Of a stretch of 64,000 bases of DNA, positions 54,518-62,948 are shown in pieces. The notes beneath the pieces were generated by a model. That model worked only from the letters and a program-made list of their open reading frames with translations, was not told the DNA's origin and did no database searches. Where the stretch lies: the NCBI RefSeq assembly GCF_001205715.1, contig NZ_AQQZ01000001.1, positions 641,048-705,047 of the forward strand, written 5' to 3'. The stretch is from Pseudaestuariivita atlantica (lineage in GTDB: Bacteria; Pseudomonadota; Alphaproteobacteria; Rhodobacterales; Rhodobacteraceae). A program made the translations under genes and the position numbers. Within the stretch, counting starts at the first letter, position 1. Each line of letters opens with the position of its first letter.

Positions 54518-55428
54518 CAGTTCTTGTCCTTCACTTGAGTGCCCTGGATCTTGCCGCGGGTCACGTCGAGGTCGCTGACCCCGTCGCTGCCGACCGCGCG
54601 GCGGATCGCCTCCAGCTCTTCCTGGTCGATGTCATCGGCGGCGGAATGGGTGACGGGTTCGAGGTTCCAGTCGCTGATCAGGTTGATGACCGACTGCACC
54701 GCGACAAGGCAGATGATGATCAGCACCGCGGGCTGCACGGTGGCGGGGATCGGCGGGTCGAAGGCGGTGCCGAACATCTCCCAATTGTAGAACTTGGTAA
54801 TGAAGACCTGCTTGTAGCTGCCAAAGACCAGCCCGATGGCGAAGATCACGAAGATCACCGTCCACGTCGTGTCGAACACCCGCTGCAACCAGCGCGGCAC
54901 GGCGTCGTAGAGGATGAAGATGCGGATATGGCTGCGCTGCTGCATGCCGTAGAGGCCCGAGCACAGGAACACGAAGCCCCCGATCCACAGCGTCAGCTCG
55001 TTCGCCCAGAGCGTCGGCGCCTCGAACACGTAGCGCAGGAACACCTCGTAAAGCATCACGCAGGTCATCGAGATGATGAGGATCATCGTGACCCGCCCGA
55101 AGAACAGCGCGAAGCGGTCGATCTGCCGCCATTGCTGGAATTCCATCGCGGCGACCCTGACGCCGCGCATGCCGATCGCCGCCAGCACCGGCAGCAGCAA
55201 CAGCGCGGCCCAGTCGACGATGTCGGCCACGCCGCCGAACAGGCCGGGCAGGTTGGGCGTCAGCTCCTTGGCCTGGTGCAGGGCGGTGACCTGCGACAGC
55301 TTGGAGGCGTTTTCATGCGGCGCCAGCGTCAGGATATAGGCCGGCGCGTGCCAGATCGCCCAGGCCCCGCATAACACGAACAGGAAAGGGATCACCCATT
55401 CCATCAGGCTCCCGGTCTTGTGGTCCAT
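54517..55428 (-). CDS. TRAP transporter small permease, long form
   Basis: DctQ-type subunit of 303 residues; the common form is about 170. Two N-terminal helices (about 10-30 and 65-85) precede the standard four-helix DctQ part (MILIISMTCVMLYEVFLRYV, WANELTLWIGGFVFLCSGLY). The ATG at 55428 follows AGGGAGGGACAG; an upstream ATG at 55446 overlaps the enolase-family gene and lacks a site. The C-terminal 50 residues are charged and soluble. Confidence 0.88.
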   Translation of the reverse strand: MDHKTGSLMEWVIPFLFVLCGAWAIWHAPAYILTLAPHENASKLSQVTALHQAKELTPNLPGLFGGVADIVDWAALLLLPVLAAIGMRGVRVAAMEFQQWRQIDRFALFFGRVTMILIISMTCVMLYEVFLRYVFEAPTLWANELTLWIGGFVFLCSGLYGMQQRSHIRIFILYDAVPRWLQRVFDTTWTVIFVIFAIGLVFGSYKQVFITKFYNWEMFGTAFDPPIPATVQPAVLIIICLVAVQSVINLISDWNLEPVTHSAADDIDQEELEAIRRAVGSDGVSDLDVTRGKIQGTQVKDKN

Positions 55429-55442
55429 CTGTCCCTCCCTGG

Positions 55443-56609
55443 TCATGCGATCCTGTAGGCGGCGATGACGTCGCGGTCGGGGGTGACCCCCAGCCCCGGA
55501 CCCATCGGCACCGCCACGGCGCCATTGTTGGTCTTGACCTGCGACTGAATGTTAATCGGCTCGGTCAGCAGGTTGTCACGGAATTTGTTGTCGGTTGTGT
55601 CGAACTCCAGCCACGGCTCGCGCGGGAACAGCCCGCCGGGCAGGGGCGGCATGGCCGCCAGCAGCTGCAGGTTCGCCGCCACCGCGATGGCCGATCCCCA
55701 GACGTGGTTCACCACCGGCGTGAAATGCGCATGGCACAGCGCCAGCACCCGCAGGTATTCGGTGATACCGCCAAGCGCGCAGACCTCGGGCTGGGCGATC
55801 GACAGGCCACGGCTTTCCAGCAGCGCCTTCCAGCCCCAGCGGCTGAACTCGGCCTCGCCGCCCGCGATGTTGGTGGTCAGCCCGGCGCGCAATTCGGCAT
55901 AGCCCGCGTGATCCTCCGGCGCGACGGGCTCTTCGAACCAGTAGGCCCCCAGCTCGTCCAGCGCGCGGCCGACGTGGAAGGCGTCCGCCGTGGTGTAGGC
56001 GTGGTTGGCATCGACCATGAAATCGAAATCGTCGCCCACGCCCCGGCGCACGGCCTCTGCCAAACGGATGTCGTCCCGTGGCCCAAGGCCGACCTTCATC
56101 TTGGTGGCGCGGAAGCCCGCGTCGCGGATCGCGGCGGCCTCGTCGACGAACCGCGCGGCCATCTCGGCGGCGGGTTCGGGACGCAGCATCATGCCGTAGC
56201 CGTAGACGCCTACGCTGTCGCGGTGCACGCCGCCGATCAGTTTCGCGATGGGCTGGCCCGTGACCTTGCCGGCGATGTCCCACAGGGCGATATCGACGCC
56301 CGAGAGGGACTGCAGGGGCATGCCCTTCTGTCCGTGATCTCGCAGAAGGTTGTAGACCTTGTGCCAGATCACGTCGCGATCCATCGGGTCGAGCCCAAGG
56401 ATCATCGGCTGGATCACGCCTTCGACGATGCCCTTGTTGGCCACCGCGACGGGTCCGGGACCGAAACATTCGCCCCAACCCGTGACGCCTTCGTCGGTCT
56501 CGACCTCCACGAGGTGGGCCGTGCGTTTCGCGTAGTATTGCTGCGAATAGCCCAGCACCTCCGGCATGTCGCAGGACAGCACGTGGCTGGTGATGCGGGT
56601 GATCTTCAT
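55443..56609 (-). CDS. Enolase-superfamily enzyme, galactarolactone cycloisomerase-like
   Basis: Mandelate racemase/muconate lactonising family, 388 residues. The full catalytic set is present: Lys170-Met-Lys172, metal ligands Asp200, Glu226, Glu252, and His302 in NHVWGS. Segments VEVETDEGVTGWGECFGPGP, LLRDHGQKGMPLQSLSGVDI and MGPGLGVTPDRDVI look closest, from memory, to D-galactarolactone cycloisomerase of Agrobacterium; aldonate dehydratases are the alternative. It opens the permease part of the series but its ATG lies 6 bases from the T-run of a terminator and has no ribosome binding site. Confidence 0.85.
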   Translation of the reverse strand: MKITRITSHVLSCDMPEVLGYSQQYYAKRTAHLVEVETDEGVTGWGECFGPGPVAVANKGIVEGVIQPMILGLDPMDRDVIWHKVYNLLRDHGQKGMPLQSLSGVDIALWDIAGKVTGQPIAKLIGGVHRDSVGVYGYGMMLRPEPAAEMAARFVDEAAAIRDAGFRATKMKVGLGPRDDIRLAEAVRRGVGDDFDFMVDANHAYTTADAFHVGRALDELGAYWFEEPVAPEDHAGYAELRAGLTTNIAGGEAEFSRWGWKALLESRGLSIAQPEVCALGGITEYLRVLALCHAHFTPVVNHVWGSAIAVAANLQLLAAMPPLPGGLFPREPWLEFDTTDNKFRDNLLTEPINIQSQVKTNNGAVAVPMGPGLGVTPDRDVIAAYRIA

Positions 56610-56614
56610 GGCGT

Positions 56615-56649
56615 AAAAAACGGCGGCGGGCCCTCTGGCACCGCCGCCG
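56615..56649 (-). terminator. Intrinsic terminator/attenuator after dctP
   Basis: On the minus strand a 9-base G+C stem (CGGCGGCGG with CCGCCGCCG, 11-12-base loop) is followed by TTTTTT and then, 5 bases on, the next gene's start codon. A canonical rho-independent terminator between the TRAP binding protein and its permease genes. Confidence 0.88.
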
Positions 56650-56674
56650 CCCTCAGCTCACGCGGATGCGTGGC

Positions 56675-57700
56675 TTATTCGGACATCGCGCCGATGCCTT
56701 GCAGGAAGGCAACGTGGCTGCCGAGCAGCTCTTTCGCTTCCGGCGTGGTCGCGAACTCTTCCCAGCCTTTCTTGACCGCGTCGCGGAACTTGCCGAGTTC
56801 TTCCTCGTTCCACGTGTAGAGGTTCACGCCCTCGGCCTGCAGCTTGACGGCGTTCTGCGCGTTCTTGACCTCGTTGATGGTCGCGTTGTGCAGCGCAAGG
56901 CTGTCCATCGCCACTTCCATGATGCGGCGGTGATGCGCCGGCATCGCTTCCCAGACATCGGTGCGGCAGGCCAGGTGGTCGGCCGGCATCGAGTGGAAGC
57001 CCGGATAGTTGGTGTGCTTGGCGATGTCGTAGAGACCCAGACCGATGTTGTTGGTCAGGTTCGCCGCGTCCGCACCGTCGATGATGCCGGTTTCAAGCGC
57101 GGTGAAGATCTCGTTGAAGTCCATCACGATGGGCGAGGCGCCGAGGTTGGCGAACACCTTGGTGGCGAGGCCCGGAGGCGAACGGAATTTCCAGTCCTTG
57201 AAGTCCGCGACGCCGCGGATCGGGCGGGTCGAGGCCAGCGATTCCGGGCCGGGGATCCACCAGCCGACAAAGCTCATGCCGTGCTGCTTGTAGAGCTTGT
57301 CGACAGCCGCGCGGCCATCGGCATGCAGCAGCCATGCCATTTGCTGGTAGGGGTTGGTGTAGCCGCCCATCAGGTCGCCGGTGAACTGGAACGCGGGGTT
57401 CTTGCCGGTCTGGTAGGCGCCGCCCGTCATGTCGCAATCGAGGATGCCGGTCGCGGCAGCGTCGAACGTCTCGGCCGATTTCACCACGGACGAGGCATAA
57501 AACATCTCGACTTCGATCTCGCCGTTCGACATCGCCTGGATGTCGTCGATATACTTGCCGGCCATCTGGCCCGACAGCGTTTCCTGGCTGAAATGCGTCT
57601 GGATGCGAAGTTTCGTCGTCGCGTGACCGTCAGCAGCGGCCGAAAATGCCGACGCGCCGACAAGGGCTGCCGCGCAGACGGCAGTTTTCAAAGCTTTCAT
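56675..57700 (-). CDS. dctP: TRAP transporter substrate-binding protein
   Basis: DctP-family periplasmic receptor, 341 residues, signal peptide to about residue 23 (FSAAADGHA). GKYIDDIQAMSNGEIEVEMF, FRSPPGLATKVFANLGASPI with the conserved Arg that pairs with the ligand carboxylate, and DGADAANLTNNIGLGLYDIA are family features, so the ligand is an acid. It is the first gene of the minus-strand series, divergent from a GntR regulator, and is followed by a terminator that would raise its level over the permease. Confidence 0.92.
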   Translation of the reverse strand: MKALKTAVCAAALVGASAFSAAADGHATTKLRIQTHFSQETLSGQMAGKYIDDIQAMSNGEIEVEMFYASSVVKSAETFDAAATGILDCDMTGGAYQTGKNPAFQFTGDLMGGYTNPYQQMAWLLHADGRAAVDKLYKQHGMSFVGWWIPGPESLASTRPIRGVADFKDWKFRSPPGLATKVFANLGASPIVMDFNEIFTALETGIIDGADAANLTNNIGLGLYDIAKHTNYPGFHSMPADHLACRTDVWEAMPAHHRRIMEVAMDSLALHNATINEVKNAQNAVKLQAEGVNLYTWNEEELGKFRDAVKKGWEEFATTPEAKELLGSHVAFLQGIGAMSE

Positions 57701-57750
57701 GGTATCCTCCCATTTATTTTGGCGACGAAGAGCGTTGCCCGCCCAATTAT

Positions 57751-57765
57751 GATGCCGCTAACATC
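57751..57765. promoter_or_regulatory. Candidate operator between dctP and gntR
   Basis: GATGCCGCTAACATC has outer dyad GATG/CATC and, on the minus strand, reads TGTTAGCG followed by a poor second half (11 of 14 to the gap1-type palindrome). It lies about 50 bases before dctP. It may serve the adjacent GntR protein or a global carbon regulator. Confidence 0.4.
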
Positions 57766-57897
57766 ACCTTAGACACGCCCCCCCAAACCGGGCAAGGCAA
57801 TTTTCGAATTCGACGTATTTTCGAGATTTTGTTGAAATCGCGAAATTTTTGGTATGTCTTGGTGGAATCGGGCCGCGCGACAGGGGAGGCGTTCGCC

Positions 57898-58578
57898 ATG
57901 GGACTGGTACAGGATTCAACGGCGTGGGACGTGGTCGACCGGTTGCGCGCGGCGCTTCTGGACGGGCGTTTCGCCCATGGCAGCAAGCTGAAACCCGACA
58001 CCTTGCGCACCTCTCTCGGTTGTTCGGCGAGCGCCGTGCGCGAGGCCCTGTTCCGCCTGTCGACCGAGGGCCTTGTCCAGTTCCACCCCCAGCGCGGCTT
58101 TCGCGTGCCGCAGCGCGATATCGAGCTGCTGCACGACATCACGCAGGTCCGCATCATGATCGAGGAGCAGGGCGCTTGCCGGTCGATCCGCAATGCCGAC
58201 GTCGCGTGGGAGGCCCGCCTGACCGCGGCGCATCACAAGCTGAGCCATATCGAAAGCCGCGTGCAGCGGACCGAACCCACGGACGAGGTGTTCCAGTTAT
58301 GGGTGCGGGGCGAGCAGGAGTTCCACCAGACCCTGATCGGTAATTGCGGCTCGCAGATCCTGGTCGACATGCATCTGGCCATCTATCGCCGGTTCCGCCA
58401 GCAGATGGTCACCAGCGACCGCGACTTCACCCACCTTCCCGTCAACCGCGACCAGCACCTCGAAATCCTCGATGCCGCGCTGGCGCGGGACGAAGACGGC
58501 GTGTGCCGCCGCATCCGCGCCCATCTTGGCCGCCACCTCGTGCGGCCAATCCCCGAACGGGAGGCCGTGCCCGCCTAG
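57898..58578 (+). CDS. GntR-family regulator, FCD type
   Basis: Regulator of 226 residues: winged helix-turn-helix at about 8-70 (FAHGSKLKPDTLRTSLGCSA, VREALFRLSTEGLVQFHPQR) and a helical FCD effector domain with the metal-binding pattern Asp/His (EFHQTLIGNCGS, NRDQHLEILDAAL, RRIRAHLGRHL). FCD proteins bind organic acids. The ATG at 57898 follows AGGGGAGGCG. It is divergent from dctP and probably controls the TRAP and catabolic genes on both sides. It shares stop-codon bases with the convergent reductase gene. Confidence 0.88.
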   Translation: MGLVQDSTAWDVVDRLRAALLDGRFAHGSKLKPDTLRTSLGCSASAVREALFRLSTEGLVQFHPQRGFRVPQRDIELLHDITQVRIMIEEQGACRSIRNADVAWEARLTAAHHKLSHIESRVQRTEPTDEVFQLWVRGEQEFHQTLIGNCGSQILVDMHLAIYRRFRQQMVTSDRDFTHLPVNRDQHLEILDAALARDEDGVCRRIRAHLGRHLVRPIPEREAVPA

Positions 58579-59447
58579 TCCTGCCGCGCCAGCAGTTCGA
58601 GGTAGAGACCGGAATGATCGCGGTCCGCCCCGTCCATGTCGTGCACGAAATGGTGGAACCGGTCGCGCACGCCCGCGACCTGCGGCAGGGAAAGGCCCAG
58701 CGTCCGCGCCTCGTGCAGCACGTTGTCGAGGTCCTTCAGTTGCAGCCGTGACAGCCCGCCGGGGTCGAAATCGCCCTCGGTCATGCGGGCGCCGTGCTGT
58801 TGCAGGACGATGGAATCGGCGAACCCGCCTTTCAGCGCCGCGCGCACCGCCGCCGGGTCGGCCCCGCCTTTCTGCAAAAGCAGCATCGCCTCGGCCACGA
58901 CGCCGATGGTGACGCCGACGATGGCCTGGTTGGCGAGTTTCGCCAGTTGCCCCGACCCGGCCGGCCCCACATGCACCGGGCGACCCATCGCCTTCAGCAC
59001 CGGGGCCACGCGGGCAAAGGCCGCGGCATCGCCGCCCGCCATGATCGCCAGCGTCGCCTCGTCCGCGCCGCGCGTCCCGCCCGACACCGGCGCGTCGATC
59101 TGCGCCACGCCGTGTTCGGCCAGCATCGCTTCCTGCGCGCGCGCCTCCTCGGGTTTCGACGAACACATGTCGACCCAGACCGCGCCGTCGCGCAGGTGGT
59201 CGGCCACGTCCCGCATGACCTGCGCCGTGGTCGGCCCGTCCGCGAGGATCGAGATCACCAGATCGGCTCTGTCCACGGCCTCGCCCGCGCTGTCGGCAAC
59301 CGTCACGCCATGCGCGGCCAGCGGTTCGGCCTTGGCGCGGGTGCGGTTCCACGCGGTCACAGGATGCCCGGCCTGCGCGAGGTTGCGCGCCATGTGCCCG
59401 CCCATCAGGCCGGTGCCGAGAAAGGCGATCTTGGTCGTGTCGGTCAT
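58575..59447 (-). CDS. HIBADH-family reductase, second copy
   Basis: Beta-hydroxyacid dehydrogenase of 290 residues, closer to the classic type than the 46-kb copy: IAFLGTGLMGGHMARNLA, AWNRTRAKAEPL (Asn-Arg-Thr after strand 2 favours NADP), DAPVSGGTRGADEA and GSGQLAKLANQAIVG with the catalytic Lys. Likely substrates are tartronate, succinate or 3-hydroxy-acid semialdehydes. It is divergent from the SDR operon and convergent with gntR. Upstream in-frame codons overlap the SDR gene and are rejected. Confidence 0.87.
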   Translation of the reverse strand: MTDTTKIAFLGTGLMGGHMARNLAQAGHPVTAWNRTRAKAEPLAAHGVTVADSAGEAVDRADLVISILADGPTTAQVMRDVADHLRDGAVWVDMCSSKPEEARAQEAMLAEHGVAQIDAPVSGGTRGADEATLAIMAGGDAAAFARVAPVLKAMGRPVHVGPAGSGQLAKLANQAIVGVTIGVVAEAMLLLQKGGADPAAVRAALKGGFADSIVLQQHGARMTEGDFDPGGLSRLQLKDLDNVLHEARTLGLSLPQVAGVRDRFHHFVHDMDGADRDHSGLYLELLARQD

Positions 59448-59555
59448 GCAGTTCCCCCGCTTGGCTTTTGCGCGCCCCCGCGCTACGCAAAGGTGCGACC
59501 GCGGCGCGGAGAGGTCAATCGCTCCCGCGCGGATGCGGCATCTGGGAGGAGAGAT

Positions 59556-60296
59556 ATGGGCGATCGGCTGGCGGGCAAACGCTGCCTCGTGACGGCGGCG
59601 GGGCAGGGGATCGGGCGGGCTTCGGCCATCGCCATGGCGGCCGAGGGCGCCACGGTGTTCGCCACCGACGTGAACGGCGACCTGCTGGACGGGCTGGAGG
59701 GGATGGAGACCTTCGTGCTCGACGCGCGGTCCGACGCGTCGGTCGCCAAGGGCGTGGCGCGCGCCAACCCGGACGTGCTGATGAACTGCGCGGGTTTCGT
59801 GCATCACGGCACGGCACTGGATGCCACCGATGACGAATGGGATTTCGCGATGGACCTGAACGTGCGGTCGATGCACCGCACCACCCGCGCCGCGCTGCCG
59901 GGCATGATCGAGCGCGGCACCGGGTCGATCATCAACATGTCCTCGGCGCTGGGATCGAAGATCGCCGCGCCCAACCGCTATGTCTATGGCGTGACCAAGG
60001 CGGCTGTCGTGGGGCTGACGAAATCGGTCGCGCTCGACTTCATCAAGACCGGCGTGCGCTGCAACTGCATCTGCCCCGGCACGGTCGAAAGCCCGTCATG
60101 GCACGACCGCGTGAAGGCACTGGGCGAGCAGATGGGCAGCTATGACGCCGCGCTTCAGGCCTTCGTCGACCGCCAGCCCATGGGGCGCGTCGCCTCGCCC
60201 GAGGAAATCGCCGCGCTTGCCGTCTACCTCGCATCCGACGAAAGCGCCTTCACCACGGGACAACCCTTTTACATCGACGGAGGCTGGTCCGGATGA
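59556..60296 (+). CDS. SDR dehydrogenase, 2-keto-3-deoxy-sugar-acid type
   Basis: Short-chain dehydrogenase of 246 residues. TAAGQGIG binds the cofactor and Asp38 (FATDVN) indicates NAD; catalytic Ser130, Tyr144 and Lys148 (YGVTK) are present. [18 protein letters not shown] and [10 protein letters not shown] closely recall the BDH2/DHRS6 branch and the 2-keto-3-deoxy-L-fuconate dehydrogenases of bacterial sugar-acid routes. It opens an operon with the dehydratase (ATGA overlap), so oxidation of a 2-keto-3-deoxy acid to a 2,4-diketo acid is the likely reaction. GGGAGGAGAG sets the start. Confidence 0.88.
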   Translation: MGDRLAGKRCLVTAAGQGIGRASAIAMAAEGATVFATDVNGDLLDGLEGMETFVLDARSDASVAKGVARANPDVLMNCAGFVHHGTALDATDDEWDFAMDLNVRSMHRTTRAALPGMIERGTGSIINMSSALGSKIAAPNRYVYGVTKAAVVGLTKSVALDFIKTGVRCNCICPGTVESPSWHDRVKALGEQMGSYDAALQAFVDRQPMGRVASPEEIAALAVYLASDESAFTTGQPFYIDGGWSG

Positions 60297-62092
60297 CCCG
60301 CAAGATCGCCAAGGAAGACCTGCGCTCGCGCAAGTGGTTCATGAACCCCGACGACCCGGAAATGACGGCGCTGTATCTGGAGCGGTACCTGAATTACGGG
60401 CTGACGCGCGAAGAGCTGCAATCGGGCAAGCCGATCATCGCCATCGCCCAGACGGGCAGCGATCTGAGCCCCTGCAACCGCCACCACCTTGAACTGGCCA
60501 AGCGCGTGCGCGACGGGATCGTGTCGGCGGGCGGCACCTGTATCGAGGTGCCGGTGCACCCGATCCAGGAGACGGGCAAGCGGCCCACCGCGATGCTGGA
60601 TCGCAACCTCGCCTACCTGTCGCTGGTCGAGACGCTGTTCGGCTATCCCATCGACGGCGTCGTGCTGACAATCGGCTGCGACAAGACCACGCCGGCGCTG
60701 TTGATGGCCGCCGCCACCGTCAACATCCCCGCCATCGCCCTGTCGGTCGGCCCGATGTTGAACGGCTGGTACGAAGGCAAGCGGGCAGGGTCGGGCACCG
60801 TGGTCTGGAAGGCGCGCGAACTGCTCGCCGCCGGAGAGATCGACGATGACGGCTTCATGGAGATGGTCGCCTCGTCCGCGCCCTCGGTCGGCTATTGCAA
60901 CACGATGGGCACGGCCACGACGATGAACTCTTTGGCCGAGGCGCTGGGGATGCAATTGCCCGGATCGGCCGCGATTCCCGCGCCCTACCGCGAACGCGCG
61001 CAGATGGCCTACGAGACCGGCAAGCGCGCGGTGGAGATGGTGTGGGAAGACCACCGCCCGTCCGACGTCATGACGCGCGAGGCGTTCGAGAACGCGATCG
61101 TCGTGAACTCGGCCATCGGCGGGTCGACCAACGCGCCGATCCACCTCAACGCCATCGCCCGGCACCTCGGCGTGCCGCTCGACAACGACGACTGGCAAAA
61201 GCTGGGCCATCACATCCCATTGCTGGTGAACCTCCAGCCCGCGGGCGAGTATCTGGGCGAGGATTACCAGCGCGCGGGCGGGGTGCCTGCCGTGGTGGGG
61301 GCGCTGATGCGCGCGGGGTTGCTTCCGCACCCCGACGCGGTCACCGTCAACGGACGCTCGATGGGCGACAATTGCGGGGAGGCGGTGTCGACCAATGCCG
61401 ACGTCATCAAGGGCGTCGATGCCCCGATGATGGCCGAGGCCGGGTTCATCAACCTCAAGGGCAACCTGTTCGACAGCGCGATCATGAAGACCAGCGTGAT
61501 CTCGGACGAGTTCCGCACGCGCTACCTTGAAAACCCCGAAGACCCGAACGCCTTCGAAGGCCGCGCGGTGGTGTTCGACGGGCCGGAAGACTTCCACCAT
61601 CGCATTGACGACGAGGCGGAAGGCATTGACGAACATTGTATTTTGTTCATGCGCGGAGCAGGGCCCAAGGGCTATCCCGGCGGGGCCGAGGTGGTGAACA
61701 TGCGCGCGCCCGCCTACCTTCTGAAACAGGGCATCCACGCGCTGCCCTGCGTGGGCGACGGGCGGCAATCGGGCACGTCCGGGTCGCCGTCGATCCTGAA
61801 CGCCGCGCCCGAGGCGGCGGACAATGGCGGGCTGGCGCTGCTGCAGACGGGCGACCGCGTGCGCATCGACCTGACCAAGTGCACCGCCGACATGCTGGTG
61901 CCCGTGGACGAGTTGAAGAAACGCGCCGAAGCGCTTGAAAAGGCAGGCGGATATGCCGTCCCAGACAACCAGTCTCCGTGGCAGGAATACTTCCGCAGCC
62001 TTGTCGGCCGGTTCGACGAGGGCATGACGCTGAAAGGCGCCGACCAATACCGCGACATCGCCCGCAAGCATACGCCGCGCGACAACCACTAG
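60293..62092 (+). CDS. IlvD/EDD-family sugar-acid dehydratase, XylD-like
   Basis: Iron-sulfur dehydratase of 599 residues. Cluster cysteines are Cys61 (LSPCNRHH), Cys129 (IGCDKTT) and Cys202 (YCNTMGT). [39 protein letters not shown] and [19 protein letters not shown] look closest, from memory, to Caulobacter xylonate dehydratase XylD rather than to branched-chain IlvD. It yields a 2-keto-3-deoxy acid, the substrate of the preceding SDR. Xylonate itself is only one possibility, since the downstream enzymes are not those of the Caulobacter xylose operon. Confidence 0.9.
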   Translation: MTRKIAKEDLRSRKWFMNPDDPEMTALYLERYLNYGLTREELQSGKPIIAIAQTGSDLSPCNRHHLELAKRVRDGIVSAGGTCIEVPVHPIQETGKRPTAMLDRNLAYLSLVETLFGYPIDGVVLTIGCDKTTPALLMAAATVNIPAIALSVGPMLNGWYEGKRAGSGTVVWKARELLAAGEIDDDGFMEMVASSAPSVGYCNTMGTATTMNSLAEALGMQLPGSAAIPAPYRERAQMAYETGKRAVEMVWEDHRPSDVMTREAFENAIVVNSAIGGSTNAPIHLNAIARHLGVPLDNDDWQKLGHHIPLLVNLQPAGEYLGEDYQRAGGVPAVVGALMRAGLLPHPDAVTVNGRSMGDNCGEAVSTNADVIKGVDAPMMAEAGFINLKGNLFDSAIMKTSVISDEFRTRYLENPEDPNAFEGRAVVFDGPEDFHHRIDDEAEGIDEHCILFMRGAGPKGYPGGAEVVNMRAPAYLLKQGIHALPCVGDGRQSGTSGSPSILNAAPEAADNGGLALLQTGDRVRIDLTKCTADMLVPVDELKKRAEALEKAGGYAVPDNQSPWQEYFRSLVGRFDEGMTLKGADQYRDIARKHTPRDNH

Positions 62093-62102
62093 GGAGACCG
62101 CC

Positions 62103-62948
62103 ATGAAACTTGTCCGCTACGGAGAGCCGGGAGAAGAAAAGCCGGGCCTGATCGACGGGGATGGCACCCTGCGCGACCTCAGCGCCTACGTGCCCGACAT
62201 CACCGGCGCCACGCTGGGCGACGGCGCGCTGGATGCCTTGCGCGCACTCGACACCTCGGCGCTTCCCACCGTGGCGGGGACACCGCGCATGGGGCCGTGC
62301 GTGGGCAATATCGGCAAGTTCCTGTGCATCGGGCTCAACTATTCCGACCACGCGGAAGAGCAGGGGCTGGCGATCCCCGAACACCCGATCCTGTTCTTCA
62401 AGGCCAATTCCGCGATCACCGGCGCCAATGACGACATCGTCATGCCGCGCGGGTCCAGACGCACCGACTGGGAGGTCGAGCTGGGCGTCGTGATCGGCAA
62501 GGAAGGCAAGTATATCAGCGAAGACACCGCGTTGGAGCACGTCGCGGGCTATTGCATCGTGAACGACGTGTCCGAGCGCGAGTTCCAGCAGAAGCTGTCG
62601 GGCCAGTGGACCAAGGGCAAGTCCTGCGACACTTACGGGCCGACCGGCCCGTGGCTGGTGACGCGCGACGAGGTGGGCGATCCGCAATCGCTTGCCATGT
62701 CGCTCGACGTAAACGGCACGCGGATGCAGACCGGCAGCACCGCGACCATGATCTTTACCGTGGCGCAGATCATCGCGCATCTGAGCGAGCTTTTCACGCT
62801 TTACCCCGGCGACGTCATCACCACCGGCACGCCGCCGGGTGTGGGCGATGGAATGCGCCCGCAACAATACCTGAAGGTCGGCGACGTGGTGGAGCTGGAA
62901 ATCGAGGGGCTTGGCAAGCAGCGGCAGGTCGTGCGGCAGGATGCCTGA
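62103..62948 (+). CDS. FAH-family hydrolase, 2,4-diketo-3-deoxy acid hydrolase type
   Basis: Fumarylacetoacetate hydrolase superfamily, 281 residues. The metal site is made by Glu/Asp in TDWEVELGVVIG and VNDVSEREFQ; CIGLNYSDHAEEQG and DVITTGTPPGVGDGM are family marks. Proteins with this full N-terminal domain cleave 2,4-diketo-3-deoxy sugar acids to pyruvate and an aldehyde-level or hydroxy acid. Position after the SDR and dehydratase supports that step. AGGGAGA precedes the ATG. Confidence 0.88.
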   Translation: MKLVRYGEPGEEKPGLIDGDGTLRDLSAYVPDITGATLGDGALDALRALDTSALPTVAGTPRMGPCVGNIGKFLCIGLNYSDHAEEQGLAIPEHPILFFKANSAITGANDDIVMPRGSRRTDWEVELGVVIGKEGKYISEDTALEHVAGYCIVNDVSEREFQQKLSGQWTKGKSCDTYGPTGPWLVTRDEVGDPQSLAMSLDVNGTRMQTGSTATMIFTVAQIIAHLSELFTLYPGDVITTGTPPGVGDGMRPQQYLKVGDVVELEIEGLGKQRQVVRQDA

